A stretch of 64,000 bases of DNA from JAUIET01 sp039111475 (GCA_039111475.1 JBCCIP010000017.1:45440-109439), one strand, 5' to 3'; numbered from the stretch's first letter, positions 43,449 to 53,036 are shown. Notes: a model not told the origin generated them from the letters alone. Numbers and translations: made by a program.

Positions 43449-44714
43449 TCAAACCTTAAACCCCTTCTTCAACTTCTTAGCCACCATAACCTTCTTTAAC
43501 CGAGCATAATCCGGCACCCCATTCTTAAACGGCGGATAATCCTCTCCAGAAATCAACGGCTCCAAATACTCTCGTCCTTTCTCTGTTATGCCGTAGCCGT
43601 TCCTGGAAATGTAATCGCGTGGCATTTTCCATTCCACGTTGGCCACTTTGTTCAACGGCACCGAGTCTACCGTCCAGCTGTAACGCTTGGTGTTCTTGCG
43701 AACAATGATCGGCATCACCGCATTTTTTCCTGCCAGTGCAAATTCTACCGCCGCCTTTCCTACCGCATACGCTTGTTCTACATCGGTTGCCGACGCTATG
43801 TGCCTGGCCGCACGTTGCAAATAATCGGCAACGGCCCAGTGATTTTTATAGCCGAGCTCATCCGTTACCATACCCGCTAACGCCGGAGCCACACCGCCAA
43901 GCTGGGTATGACCAAATGCATCTTTGCGTCCGGCATCAGCAATAAAACGTCCGTCTTTGTATTGCGCGCCTTCCGAGGCTACTACCACACAGTAGCCGTA
44001 TTTTTTGACATCACGCTTAACCTGGCTCATGAATTTCTTCTTATCGAACGCAATTTCTGGAAACAGGATGATGTGTGGTGGATCGCCGTCTAGCTGACTT
44101 GCCAGCGCGCTGGCTGCCGCAATCCAACCCGCGTGTCTGCCCATTACTTCCAGGATAAACACTTTCGTTGAACTGTCGCACATCGAAGCCACGTCCAGGC
44201 CTGCTTCCATAGTGGATACAGCAACGTACTTGGCCACAGAGCCAAAACCCGGACTGCAGTCCGTGTACGGCAGGTCATTGTCTACTGTTTTGGGTACGCC
44301 AATACAGGTGATTGGATATCCCATGCGTTCACCCAGTTGTGAAACCTTGTGTGCCGTGTCTTGCGAGTCGCCGCCACCGTTGTAAAAGAAATAGCCAATA
44401 TCATGTGCCTTAAACACTTCTAACAGGCGCAGATACTCTGCTTTATTGCTTTCAAGGTCTTTGAGCTTATAACGACACGAGCCGAAAGCTCCAGACGGTG
44501 TGTGCTTGAGTGCGGCAATTGTCTTGGCCGATTCCTTGCTGGTATCGATCAATTCCTCGCGCAACGCACCCACTATTCCATTGTGTCCAGCATACACCTT
44601 GCCAATTTTGTCCTTGTGATGGCGCGCTGTTTCAATGACACCGCAGGCGCTTGCATTGATGACTGAAGTAACACCGCCTGATTGGGCGTAGAAAGCATTT
44701 CGTTTTTGACGCAC
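43449..44714 (-). CDS. pfp: 6-phosphofructokinase, probably PPi-dependent
   Basis: About 421 residues. Phosphoryl-donor motifs read NGGGDSQDTA and GVPKTVDNDLPYTD: an Asp in the position of E. coli Gly104 and Lys in the position of Gly124 point to pyrophosphate as donor instead of ATP. FGSVAKYVAVSTMEAG and VFILEVMGRHAGWIAAASAL follow as in the family. An ATG at 44756 opens the frame, but GTG 44714, with AGGAG seven bases upstream, gives the standard short N-terminus MRQKRNAFYAQSGG. Reversible glycolysis step. Close to ppa and hppA. Confidence 0.88.
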   Translation of the reverse strand: MRQKRNAFYAQSGGVTSVINASACGVIETARHHKDKIGKVYAGHNGIVGALREELIDTSKESAKTIAALKHTPSGAFGSCRYKLKDLESNKAEYLRLLEVFKAHDIGYFFYNGGGDSQDTAHKVSQLGERMGYPITCIGVPKTVDNDLPYTDCSPGFGSVAKYVAVSTMEAGLDVASMCDSSTKVFILEVMGRHAGWIAAASALASQLDGDPPHIILFPEIAFDKKKFMSQVKRDVKKYGYCVVVASEGAQYKDGRFIADAGRKDAFGHTQLGGVAPALAGMVTDELGYKNHWAVADYLQRAARHIASATDVEQAYAVGKAAVEFALAGKNAVMPIIVRKNTKRYSWTVDSVPLNKVANVEWKMPRDYISRNGYGITEKGREYLEPLISGEDYPPFKNGVPDYARLKKVMVAKKLKKGFKV

Positions 44715-44822
44715 GTGCTGGCTCCTGATTTGGGCGTGGGAATGGGCATATTGCATCGCGCATTGGCGACGACACGTTTACTATTGCTCAGTAAGTTTTA
44801 GAGTAGCTAATCAACACGCCTG

Positions 44823-46184
44823 ATGCATCTTCATATTCTGGGCATTTGTGGAACCTTTATGGGCAGTCTCGCGCTATTGGCGCGCGAGTTGGGTCATTCT
44901 GTGAGCGGTTCTGACCAGAACGTATATCCGCCCATGAGTACGCAACTTGAGGAGCAAGGCATTGAGTTGCACAGTGGCTACGACGCGAAGTACCTAAAAG
45001 AAACGCCAGACATGGTTATTGTGGGTAACGCTATGACGCGGGGAAACCTCGCGGTCGAAGCGCTGCTGGAAAGTAATATACCTTACTGCTCCGGGCCTGA
45101 ATGGTTACGGGCCAATGTGTTGCAGGGGCGTTGGGTACTGGCGGTAGCAGGCACGCACGGCAAAACTACCACCACTAGTATGTTGGCTCATATTCTGGAT
45201 CAGGCAGGACTGGAGCCTGGATTTTTGATTGGCGGTATTGCGCAAGATTTTGGAATCTCGGCGCGCCTGGGCAGTGGCCGGTATTTTGTAATCGAAGCGG
45301 ATGAGTACGATTCAGCGTTCTTTGACAAGCGATCCAAGTTCGTTCATTACCTTCCCAGAACATTAATTCTCAATAACCTGGAATTCGACCACGCCGACAT
45401 TTTTGCGGATCTTGCTGCAATTCAAACTCAGTTCCATCACCTTGTTCGTACCGTTCCTGCATCAGGGCGAATATTCGCGCCCGATCAACATTCTGCACTG
45501 ACCGCAGTGTTGGACAGAGGGTGCTGGAGTGAATGCGCTTATATGGGGGCGTACGGGAGTGATGCGCGCTGGCAAAGACACGACGGTGAACCGCTGCAGC
45601 TTTTAGACAAAGAAACTGGCCAGCAAGCACCGCTGGTTTGGGAGCATGCGGGCGAGCACAACGCGGCGAATGCCTTGGCGGCAGCAGCAGCCGCTGATCA
45701 TGCAGGTGTTAGCTTATCTGAGTCTGTGAAGGCCTTGCACAGTTTCCAAGGTGTTAAACGGCGCATGGAGAAACTCTATGATGCCAATGGTGTCTGTGTA
45801 TACGATGATTTTGCGCATCACCCTACTGCAATTCGCTTAACCTTGGAAGGGCTTCGCAAGAACAAGCCTAGCGCGCGCATAATTGCTGTGATAGAACCAA
45901 GGTCAAACACTATGCGTATGGGCTCACACGCACAGGCATTGCATAGCTCTGTGGCCGCGGCGGATTGGGTGATCTGGTTTACACCTGCTGGGCTAGACTG
46001 GAACCCCGAATTCTTACGGCAAGATGTCGCAAATCGAGTTGACCTGATTTCCAGTACAGCAGATATTGCAGCGTTGATTGCTGAGCAGCTGCAGTCAAAC
46101 GATGAGGTTGTGATAATGAGCAACGGTGGATTTGAAGGCATTCATGCCAAACTCGTGGAAAAAATAAGGCTCGCAAATGTCTGA
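44823..46184 (+). CDS. mpl: UDP-N-acetylmuramate:L-Ala-gamma-D-Glu-meso-DAP ligase (Mpl)
   Basis: Murein-recycling ligase that attaches the salvaged tripeptide to UDP-MurNAc. 453 residues; HILGICGTFMGSLALLARE opening, AVAGTHGKTTTTSML P-loop near 109, EADEYDSAFFDKRSKFVHY near 160 and the AND-type VYDDFAHHPTAI near 330. The DAP-recognition region suggests a Gram-negative wall. It ends overlapping the RND gene by eight bases. Confidence 0.95.
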   Translation: MHLHILGICGTFMGSLALLARELGHSVSGSDQNVYPPMSTQLEEQGIELHSGYDAKYLKETPDMVIVGNAMTRGNLAVEALLESNIPYCSGPEWLRANVLQGRWVLAVAGTHGKTTTTSMLAHILDQAGLEPGFLIGGIAQDFGISARLGSGRYFVIEADEYDSAFFDKRSKFVHYLPRTLILNNLEFDHADIFADLAAIQTQFHHLVRTVPASGRIFAPDQHSALTAVLDRGCWSECAYMGAYGSDARWQRHDGEPLQLLDKETGQQAPLVWEHAGEHNAANALAAAAAADHAGVSLSESVKALHSFQGVKRRMEKLYDANGVCVYDDFAHHPTAIRLTLEGLRKNKPSARIIAVIEPRSNTMRMGSHAQALHSSVAAADWVIWFTPAGLDWNPEFLRQDVANRVDLISSTADIAALIAEQLQSNDEVVIMSNGGFEGIHAKLVEKIRLANV

Positions 46185-48759
46185 ACGATTGTTGTCATTG
46201 TATGATCGAACTATTCTGAGCCACCCTAAAACCGTGCTCGTGTTGCTGGCCCTGGTAATTTCCATGCTGGCCACGTATATCCCTGGATTCAAACTAGACG
46301 CCTCGTCAGATTCCCTGGTGCTGGAGGGTGACAAATCACTGCGGATTTTTCGCGAAGTCGGCAAGCGCTACTCATCGGAAGACTTTCTCATTATTACTGT
46401 AGAGCCGCGTGGTGACTTATACGCGGATGATGTGTTGCTTGAAATCAGTGCACTGCGCGAGCGTTTGTTAGCGTTTGATCGAGTGTCGTCCGTTACGTCC
46501 ATGCTGGACGTTCCATTGCTGCAGAGCCCCAAAATAAAATTATCGGAATTGTCTGAGACCTTGAACACATTGCGCGATGATGTGGATCGCGAAATGGTCA
46601 GGGAAGAGTTTAGAGGCAGCCCCGTGTACAGGGATCTTCTGGTCAGTCGCGATGCGAGCACCACAGCGATACAGGTTAACTTAAAACGCGACAATCACTA
46701 TGTTGCACTTCTTGAACAGCGTGAGCAGCTGCAGCAGTTAATTCGAGACGGTAGCGCTAATGCTGAACAGCGCAGCGAATTTGAGCGTGTTTTTCAAGAG
46801 TTCAGAGATTACCAGGCTGAGTTTAATCAACAGCAAAGCCTGTTTATTGATGATGTCCGTGTGCTGTTGGATGAGTTCCGCGCGCGCGGGGTAGCCAAAC
46901 AAATTCATTTAGGTGGCGTTCCCATGATAGCCGCGGATATGATCAGTTTTGTGAAAAGCGATCTGTTGGTGTTTGGGACAGGCATCGTCATTTTCATGAT
47001 TTGTATTCTGTCGATTATTTTCCGCCGCTTACGCTGGGTGTCACTGCCTGTACTGGTATGCATTTCCACCGTCACACTGATGATGGGTTTTTTGGCTTTC
47101 CTGGATTGGCGCATGACGGTGGTGTCCAGCAACTTCGTCGCTTTGCTGCTGATCGTCACCTTATCGATAAATGTACATTTGATTGTGCGTTATCGAGAAT
47201 TACATGGCGCTGGCGAATTTAAAAGTCAACACCAGTTGGTCAGGGAAACCGTGCATCTCATGTTTACTCCCTGCTTGTACACAGCGATGACTACCGTGGT
47301 GGCGTTTGTTTCTCTAGTGGTTAGCGGGATACGCCCAGTGATAGATTTCGGCTGGATGATGACCATAGGAATTGGTGTGGCGCTGGCCCTGTCGTTCTTG
47401 ATTCTGCCTTGCATATTAATGCTATTGCCGCGCCAGGACCCGATACCATCTGGTACCACAGGTGCATTCACCATTCGCTTCGCGGCGGCTACCGAACGCT
47501 TTGGCTCCTTGGTTCTCATTGTCGCAACCGCACTTGCGATACTGGCCGGTATTGGTATTTCAAGACTTGAAGTTGAAAACCGTTTTATCGATTTCTTTGA
47601 CGAGTCGACAGAAATATACCAGGGGATGGAATTGGTCGACGCCAAGCTTGGCGGCACGATACCCATGGAGATACTACTGACCTCCGCTGATCTCGACGTA
47701 AACGGCGGTGATGGCTACGATGAGTTTTCTGATGATTTTTCAGATGACGACGAATTCGCCGATGACGATTTTTCGGATGACTTCGCTGGCGAAGAGCAAG
47801 CCGGGGTTTTAGATGAGTTTTCTGATGACTTTGGCGATGACTTTAGTGATGCCGCTGAGGAGTCAAACTCAGAACCATCCGCCTGGTTTAACCGGGCCGG
47901 AATGAGCAGGGTAGAACAATTACACGATTGGCTGGAAGCGCAGCCAGAAACAGGCAAAGTCATGTCATTGGCTACCTTGTATAAGTTGATGCAAATACTG
48001 GTTGGAAAAGACATTGATGACATCCAACTGGTGCTGGCGCAACAATCCTTACCTGACAGCATTCAGGACATAATGATTCGACCGCATCTTATCGACGATT
48101 TGAACGAAACCCGTATCACAGTGCGCGTGAAAGAAACTTCAAAAGAATTACGCCGCAACGAGTATTTACAACGTGTGGCTGCCTATCTGGAAAACGATCT
48201 GGGTTTTAGTAAAGACCAGTATGAGATTACAGGCATGCTGGTGTTGTACAACAACATGCTGCAAAGCCTGTATCGCTCGCAAATTCTAACCATAGCCGCT
48301 GTATTCGTAGCAATTATGTTGATGTTCATCGCGCTCTTCCGTTCATTGTCGCTTGCATTGATCGGAATTATTCCGAATATTCTGGCTGCATCGATTGTGT
48401 TGGGTGGCATGGGGTTGGTCGGTATTCCGTTGGACATGATGACTATAACCATCGCGGCAATCAGCATTGGCATAGGTGTTGATAATACGATTCACTATAT
48501 TCATCGCTTTAAGCGAGAGTTTTCTTTTGACCAGAATTACCTCGCAACCATGTATCGCTGTCACGGCAGTATTGGCAAAGCGATGTATTACACCTCGTGC
48601 ACTATTGTCTTTGGTTTCGCGATTCTAGCGTTGTCAAATTTCAAACCCAGTATCTATTTTGGCTTGCTCACCGGAGTGGCCATGCTGGCAGCCTTGCTAG
48701 GTGCCTTGCTGCTATTGCCAAAACTGCTGGTGACGTTAAAACCATTGGGGCGCGAATGA
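46177..48759 (+). CDS. RND/MMPL family transporter with acidic periplasmic insert
   Basis: 860 residues. One N-terminal membrane helix, a large external domain, a five-helix bundle (about 270-430), a second external domain, and a second bundle (about 700-855). This is the MMPL/SSD-type RND layout (HAE3-like). The second external domain begins with an unusual 60-residue acidic stretch at about 506-568 rich in DDFSDD-type words. Signature GIGVDNTIHYIHRF lies near 766. Exports lipids or hydrophobic compounds in known relatives; substrate unknown here. Overlaps mpl and the next gene. Confidence 0.88.
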   Translation: MSERLLSLYDRTILSHPKTVLVLLALVISMLATYIPGFKLDASSDSLVLEGDKSLRIFREVGKRYSSEDFLIITVEPRGDLYADDVLLEISALRERLLAFDRVSSVTSMLDVPLLQSPKIKLSELSETLNTLRDDVDREMVREEFRGSPVYRDLLVSRDASTTAIQVNLKRDNHYVALLEQREQLQQLIRDGSANAEQRSEFERVFQEFRDYQAEFNQQQSLFIDDVRVLLDEFRARGVAKQIHLGGVPMIAADMISFVKSDLLVFGTGIVIFMICILSIIFRRLRWVSLPVLVCISTVTLMMGFLAFLDWRMTVVSSNFVALLLIVTLSINVHLIVRYRELHGAGEFKSQHQLVRETVHLMFTPCLYTAMTTVVAFVSLVVSGIRPVIDFGWMMTIGIGVALALSFLILPCILMLLPRQDPIPSGTTGAFTIRFAAATERFGSLVLIVATALAILAGIGISRLEVENRFIDFFDESTEIYQGMELVDAKLGGTIPMEILLTSADLDVNGGDGYDEFSDDFSDDDEFADDDFSDDFAGEEQAGVLDEFSDDFGDDFSDAAEESNSEPSAWFNRAGMSRVEQLHDWLEAQPETGKVMSLATLYKLMQILVGKDIDDIQLVLAQQSLPDSIQDIMIRPHLIDDLNETRITVRVKETSKELRRNEYLQRVAAYLENDLGFSKDQYEITGMLVLYNNMLQSLYRSQILTIAAVFVAIMLMFIALFRSLSLALIGIIPNILAASIVLGGMGLVGIPLDMMTITIAAISIGIGVDNTIHYIHRFKREFSFDQNYLATMYRCHGSIGKAMYYTSCTIVFGFAILALSNFKPSIYFGLLTGVAMLAALLGALLLLPKLLVTLKPLGRE

Positions 48760-49361
48760 CGGAAGCATTACCGCTATTTCCTTTGGGTGCCATGTTGTTT
48801 CCCGGTGGCAGAATATCGCTGCAAATATTTGAGCCACGTTACATGGATATGGTGAAACGTTGTCTTAGAGACAACAGTGGTTTTGGCGTGGTGGCACTCA
48901 AGAGTGGTAGCGAGGTCGTCACTACGGGCACGGTTGCACCTACCCTATATTCTATTGGTGTGCTGGCCCATATCGTCGACTGGAATGGCCTGGAATATGG
49001 ACGCATTGGTATAACGGCGGAAGGCAGCAAACGGTTCAACGTTCTTTCCAGCGAGCCACAAGAAGACCAGCTGCTCATAGGCGATGTCGAGTATCTGCCC
49101 AATATCGAAGATGCAGCATTGCCCACGTCTTACGCTGAGCTCGCAGGGTTGCTAAAGCAACTGGCACGACACCCATCCGTTGAGCAATTAGGTATGAGTT
49201 TTGATTACACCTCCGCCAACAGTGTGGCCTATGCGCTGGCGCAACTCTTGCCCATTGCCAACGAAGAGAAATTCAAGCTGCTCGATTGCGAAGACACTTA
49301 TCAGATATTGGCGAGAATTCGCCTGATTACCGACCAGATTGCAGGTCTTTCGCGTGAATAG
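48756..49361 (+). CDS. Lon substrate-binding (LON N) domain protein
   Basis: 202-residue protein made of the N-terminal domain of Lon without protease or ATPase parts: LPLFPLGAMLFPGGRISLQIFEPRYMDMVKRC at the start is diagnostic. Such stand-alone proteins are common in Proteobacteria; function unclear, possibly substrate recognition. ATG 48756 overlaps the RND stop (ATGA); the longer frame from 48597 lies inside the RND gene and is not used. Confidence 0.9.
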   Translation: MTEALPLFPLGAMLFPGGRISLQIFEPRYMDMVKRCLRDNSGFGVVALKSGSEVVTTGTVAPTLYSIGVLAHIVDWNGLEYGRIGITAEGSKRFNVLSSEPQEDQLLIGDVEYLPNIEDAALPTSYAELAGLLKQLARHPSVEQLGMSFDYTSANSVAYALAQLLPIANEEKFKLLDCEDTYQILARIRLITDQIAGLSRE

Positions 49362-50514
49362 AGTTCTCGCTGCTTCGGGCTTATGGTTCCTCGCTGCATT
49401 GCTGTGGCCAGTGTTGGGGCAAGCGGAACAGACGTCGGATAACAAAATATATCGAGTCAAGGTACAGCTTGGCGCAAATTCGCCCGACAAGAACGCAGCA
49501 CCTATCATTGAGCAGGAAGAAATTAGCACGCGTAGCACGCTAACCGCATTTACGGCCGCTATGAAGGCATGTGAAAACGAACGAATGCGGGCAGAGTTAC
49601 GGCGCAACTGTGAACCAGTGTGGGTAGACGGTGAGGATATCGCCACGGCATCAAAACTGCGTCGTCGTGCCAGGGAAGAAACAAGCTCGCCCAAGCTAAG
49701 CTTGTTTCACCATGTGTCTGATAAAGGCAGTGTTTACCTGTACGGTTCAGTGCATTTGATGAAGAAAAATGCCTATCCGCTTAACCCTAAAATTCTCGCC
49801 GCATTTGCCGCCTCCGATAATTTGGTACTCGAAGTTGACATCAATGCGATACCTGCAGAAACACTACAGCGGGAATTTCGCCAGCGTGGAATGTATGCCG
49901 ACAGCTCTACCTTAGCTCAAACACTTTCAGCCGATACGCTGGCGAGTGCCCGATCAGTGCTGCAAAGTCGAGGTCTGACGCTGGATAACTATCAGTCATT
50001 GAAGCCATGGCTGTTTGAGCAAACGCTTATCAATCAGGAAATGTTACTTTATGGATTCGATCCGGAATCCGGTATAGACAGCTATTTTGACCAGAAAGCC
50101 AGGGCGCAAGGGAAGACGATACTACAGTTGGAAACTCTTGAGCAGCAGCTGACTTTGTTGAGCGAGACAGCGTTGCCTATACAAGAGGCGAGTTTGCGTT
50201 ACACGCTTGAAGCACTGAAAGAGCGTGTTGTTCAGCAGCAGCTAAACGATCTCGTGGTAGATTGGATGCAAGGTGACGTAGATGAGTTGTATGACTATAT
50301 GATGGAGCCGCTTCAGGATTATCCGGAGCTGGCGCCTTTCTTAGCGGCACTGTTTGATGAACGCAATGAAGCAATGAGCCAAAAAATTGAGCGATGGATG
50401 GACGAGGGCGGCGACTATTTTGTTGTCGTAGGTGCCGGCCATCTTGGCGGTGCTAATGGCGTGGTCAATCTGCTACGCTCACGTGGTTACACACTGCAAC
50501 AGTTAACTCCGTAA
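49354..50514 (+). CDS. TraB/GumN family exported protein
   Basis: About 386 residues. Signal peptide (ASGLWFLAALLWPVLGQAE), then a poorly conserved segment, then the TraB/GumN domain: GSVYLYGSVHLMKKNAYPLNP near 125 with the conserved His, LVLEVDI near 158, and a C-terminal VVVGAGHLGGANGVVNLLRSRGY. Some relatives are metal-dependent peptidases. GTG 49354 overlaps the preceding stop; TTG 49339 is the alternative. Its role in this run of genes is unknown. Confidence 0.82.
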   Translation: MNRVLAASGLWFLAALLWPVLGQAEQTSDNKIYRVKVQLGANSPDKNAAPIIEQEEISTRSTLTAFTAAMKACENERMRAELRRNCEPVWVDGEDIATASKLRRRAREETSSPKLSLFHHVSDKGSVYLYGSVHLMKKNAYPLNPKILAAFAASDNLVLEVDINAIPAETLQREFRQRGMYADSSTLAQTLSADTLASARSVLQSRGLTLDNYQSLKPWLFEQTLINQEMLLYGFDPESGIDSYFDQKARAQGKTILQLETLEQQLTLLSETALPIQEASLRYTLEALKERVVQQQLNDLVVDWMQGDVDELYDYMMEPLQDYPELAPFLAALFDERNEAMSQKIERWMDEGGDYFVVVGAGHLGGANGVVNLLRSRGYTLQQLTP

Positions 50515-50557
50515 CATCGAAGTAGGGCATACGGTATTGAAAGAACGAGATATGAGC

Positions 50558-50712
50558 ACCTCTATTAATTCCTCGCGGACTCTGCGTAACCTGAAGAGTG
50601 CAGCTCAGTGCCTTCGTTATCATTTTTTGACATGCAGCCAGCATGCCTGCAAAATGATGCCTCTGCACTGAGCCGCACGTAAAGCCAGAGGTCACTAGGA
50701 ATTAATAGAGGT
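50558..50712. repeat. 155-bp palindromic element with perfect 16-bp terminal inverted repeats
   Basis: ACCTCTATTAATTCCT at 50558-50573 and its exact complement AGGAATTAATAGAGGT at 50697-50712 bound the element. Within it GGACTCTG faces CCAGAGGTC, CTCAGTGC faces GCACTGAG, and ATCATTTT faces AAAATGAT, so nearly the whole 155 bases fold into one hairpin. It sits immediately before the tyrosine phosphatase, between an ATG AGC (50552-50557) and the in-frame codons of the phosphatase N-terminus starting at 50713. Confidence 0.85.
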
Positions 50713-50784
50713 GCCCATATACCCCTGCAAGGTACGCCCAATTTTCGCGACCTTGGTGGCTACCCTACCCGGTGTGGTCGAACC

Positions 50785-51498
50785 GTGCGTTTTGGCAAAC
50801 TATTTCGTTCCGGCGTGCTGTCTGCATTAAGCAATTCTGACCTTGAAACACTGCAAGGGCTGAACATAGCGACGATCTGCGATTTTCGCCGTCATGAAGA
50901 GGTGGAGCGAGATCCAACCCGCCTGCCGGCGACAAACCCGCCTCGAATTACCCATATTCCCATCGACCCAGGGAGTAGAGGCAGTTTCTTTGAGCAGTTG
51001 GCCGATAACGAAGCAATGGCGACCATTGATAAGCCATTTGATATGGCCAACTTTATGGTTGATATTAATCGCGCGTTTGCGTTAGAGCACCAGGATTCAT
51101 TCAAATTGATGCTGGATGAAATAGCCGCGCTTGAAGACAACGCAGGGCTCTTATTTCACTGCTCTGCGGGCAAAGACCGCACTGGGTTTGGCGCAGCACT
51201 CATCCTTAGTTGTCTGAACGTAGACCGTGACACAATCATTGAAGATTATTTGCTGACAGGAAAATACTTTAAGCCTGATTCAGAAAGCAAACGTCTCATC
51301 GAAAAATACGCACAGTACGGCTTTGCTGACGTCGACCCGCAGATCATTCGACCTATGCTGGAAGTTCGCGCTGAATACATAGGCGAAGCCTTTCGCGCTA
51401 TAGATGAGCACTTCGACAGCACCGAGAGTTATCTCGAAAGTGTCTACGCGCTTTCCAGTAAAGACCTGGAAGCTTTTCGCTCAAAGTTACTCGTCTAA
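50785..51498 (+). CDS. Tyrosine-protein phosphatase (MptpB/Y_phosphatase3 type), 5' end altered
   Basis: Catalytic loop HCSAGKDRTG (CX5R) near residue 125 and LFRSGVLSALSNSDLETL near the N-terminus place it in the MptpB-like phosphatase family, which also dephosphorylates lipids. The first standard start is GTG 50785. However, the conserved family opening (PNFRDLGGYPTRCGRT) is encoded in frame upstream to 50713, without ATG, GTG or TTG. Removing the 50558-50712 element would join ATG AGC to GCC at 50713 in frame. So the gene is either started at a rare codon (CTG 50725 or ATT 50701), truncated, or interrupted. Convergent with the aldehyde dehydrogenase, overlapping by four bases. Confidence 0.78.
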   Translation: MRFGKLFRSGVLSALSNSDLETLQGLNIATICDFRRHEEVERDPTRLPATNPPRITHIPIDPGSRGSFFEQLADNEAMATIDKPFDMANFMVDINRAFALEHQDSFKLMLDEIAALEDNAGLLFHCSAGKDRTGFGAALILSCLNVDRDTIIEDYLLTGKYFKPDSESKRLIEKYAQYGFADVDPQIIRPMLEVRAEYIGEAFRAIDEHFDSTESYLESVYALSSKDLEAFRSKLLV

Positions 51499-53036
51499 CT
51501 TAGCCATCTGCCAACGGGCGTGCCCCAAAGAAATTTGGCGAACTTCTGCATTCCCTCTGCTTTCTTGGCGGAGTAAGGATAGGCGCTAGCAAGATCACCA
51601 CCGCGTTTCTCGATAATGATAGGCACTGTTTTCGTATAGCCTCTAAGACCAAGTTTGCCATTCACACGGCCGACACCACTGGTTTTAACACCACCAAACG
51701 GTGCGGCCGGAATGCCGTAAGTAATCGCATGATCATTAATGCATACCGAGCCAGTATCCATTTTCAATGCGAGCTTCATGGCCTTGTCTTTGTCTTGTGA
51801 CCACACATTGCCGCTCAAACCGTAATCCGAATCGTTGGCCAACTTGATCGCTTCTTCTTCATTGCGAACTTTTTGAATGCACAGAATGGGGCCAAACGTT
51901 TCAGACTGCATAATTGCCATATCGTGTGTTACGTCGGTGATCACCGTTGGCTTGTAATACAGACCAGTCAGTTCGCTATTGCGCTCTCCGCCCACCAAAA
52001 TATTCGCACCCCTAGCGCGTGCGTCATCTACGTGGCTTTCCATAATGTTCATCTGCTTATCCCAGAAAACCGCACCCACGTCTTCATCAAATCCCAGCTC
52101 GGAGCCCTGCTGCAGTTCAGCCGTTATGGTCACGCACTTCTCAACAAACTCGTCGTAGACTTCTTCTACGACGTAGATGCGTTCAGTCCCGCAGCAATAG
52201 TGACCAGTGTTCATGCATGAACCAACCACGGCACCCTGCGCTGCTCGGTTGAGGTCGGCATCAGCGCAAACAATCATTGCGTCTTTGCCACCCAGTTCCA
52301 GCGTGCACGGGATCAATTGTCTGGCGCATGATTCAGCTACTTTACGTCCGGTGTTCACGCTGCCAGTGAACGAAATCTTATCCACCCCTGACTCGCATAA
52401 ATCGGCTCCGGTCTGGCCATCGCCTAGCAATACCTGGAATACGCCGTCCGGCAAGCCCGCTTCAGCGAATATTTCTTCGGCGAGCTTGGTTGAGTAAGGT
52501 GTGACCTCTGAACCTTTCACAACCACTGCATTTCCCGCCATCAATGCTTGCACACTGGGATTTACTGCCAATACGAATGGCCCATTCCACGGCGTAATGA
52601 TTCCAACAACGCCTAAGGGCTTGTAGGCAATCTGCACCCTTTTCATCAACCCCATCACTCCGTGGGGTTTCACTTTTTCAGGTTTTAGGAATTTTTCAGC
52701 GTTCTTTGCGTAGTAGCAAATGGAATCCAGACAGGAGAATACCTCCATGCTGAATGCGTCGGTTCTGGCTTTTCCAGTCTCGCTAACCACGCGGTTAATA
52801 ATGTCGTCTTGTCTTTCTAAAACGATTTCCTGAGCCTTGTACATGTACGTGGCCCGCTCAGCAAAGCTGAGCGCCGACCAGACAGTTTGTGCCGCACGCG
52901 CCTTGGTAACCGCCTGTTGAACATCTTCGGTGTTGGCGCACAATAGCTCACCAGTGACCTCCAGAGTCACCGGGCTTCGTAGTTGCAACACTCGTCTGGC
53001 GTCGTCATTGGCTTCGAGCGTTTCGTAAATAGACAT
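51495..53036 (-). CDS. Aldehyde dehydrogenase family protein
   Basis: NAD(P)-dependent aldehyde dehydrogenase of 513 residues. TPWNGPFVLAVNPSVQALMAGN near 150 and FTGSVNTGRKVA near 225 bind cofactor, LELGGKD near 248 carries the general-base Glu, and NTGHYCCGTERIYV near 281 the catalytic Cys. FGPILCIQKV and INDHAITYGIPAAPFGGVKTSGVGR complete the family pattern. Alone on the minus strand, divergent from the ompA-like gene. Substrate unknown. Confidence 0.92.
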   Translation of the reverse strand: MSIYETLEANDDARRVLQLRSPVTLEVTGELLCANTEDVQQAVTKARAAQTVWSALSFAERATYMYKAQEIVLERQDDIINRVVSETGKARTDAFSMEVFSCLDSICYYAKNAEKFLKPEKVKPHGVMGLMKRVQIAYKPLGVVGIITPWNGPFVLAVNPSVQALMAGNAVVVKGSEVTPYSTKLAEEIFAEAGLPDGVFQVLLGDGQTGADLCESGVDKISFTGSVNTGRKVAESCARQLIPCTLELGGKDAMIVCADADLNRAAQGAVVGSCMNTGHYCCGTERIYVVEEVYDEFVEKCVTITAELQQGSELGFDEDVGAVFWDKQMNIMESHVDDARARGANILVGGERNSELTGLYYKPTVITDVTHDMAIMQSETFGPILCIQKVRNEEEAIKLANDSDYGLSGNVWSQDKDKAMKLALKMDTGSVCINDHAITYGIPAAPFGGVKTSGVGRVNGKLGLRGYTKTVPIIIEKRGGDLASAYPYSAKKAEGMQKFAKFLWGTPVGRWLS

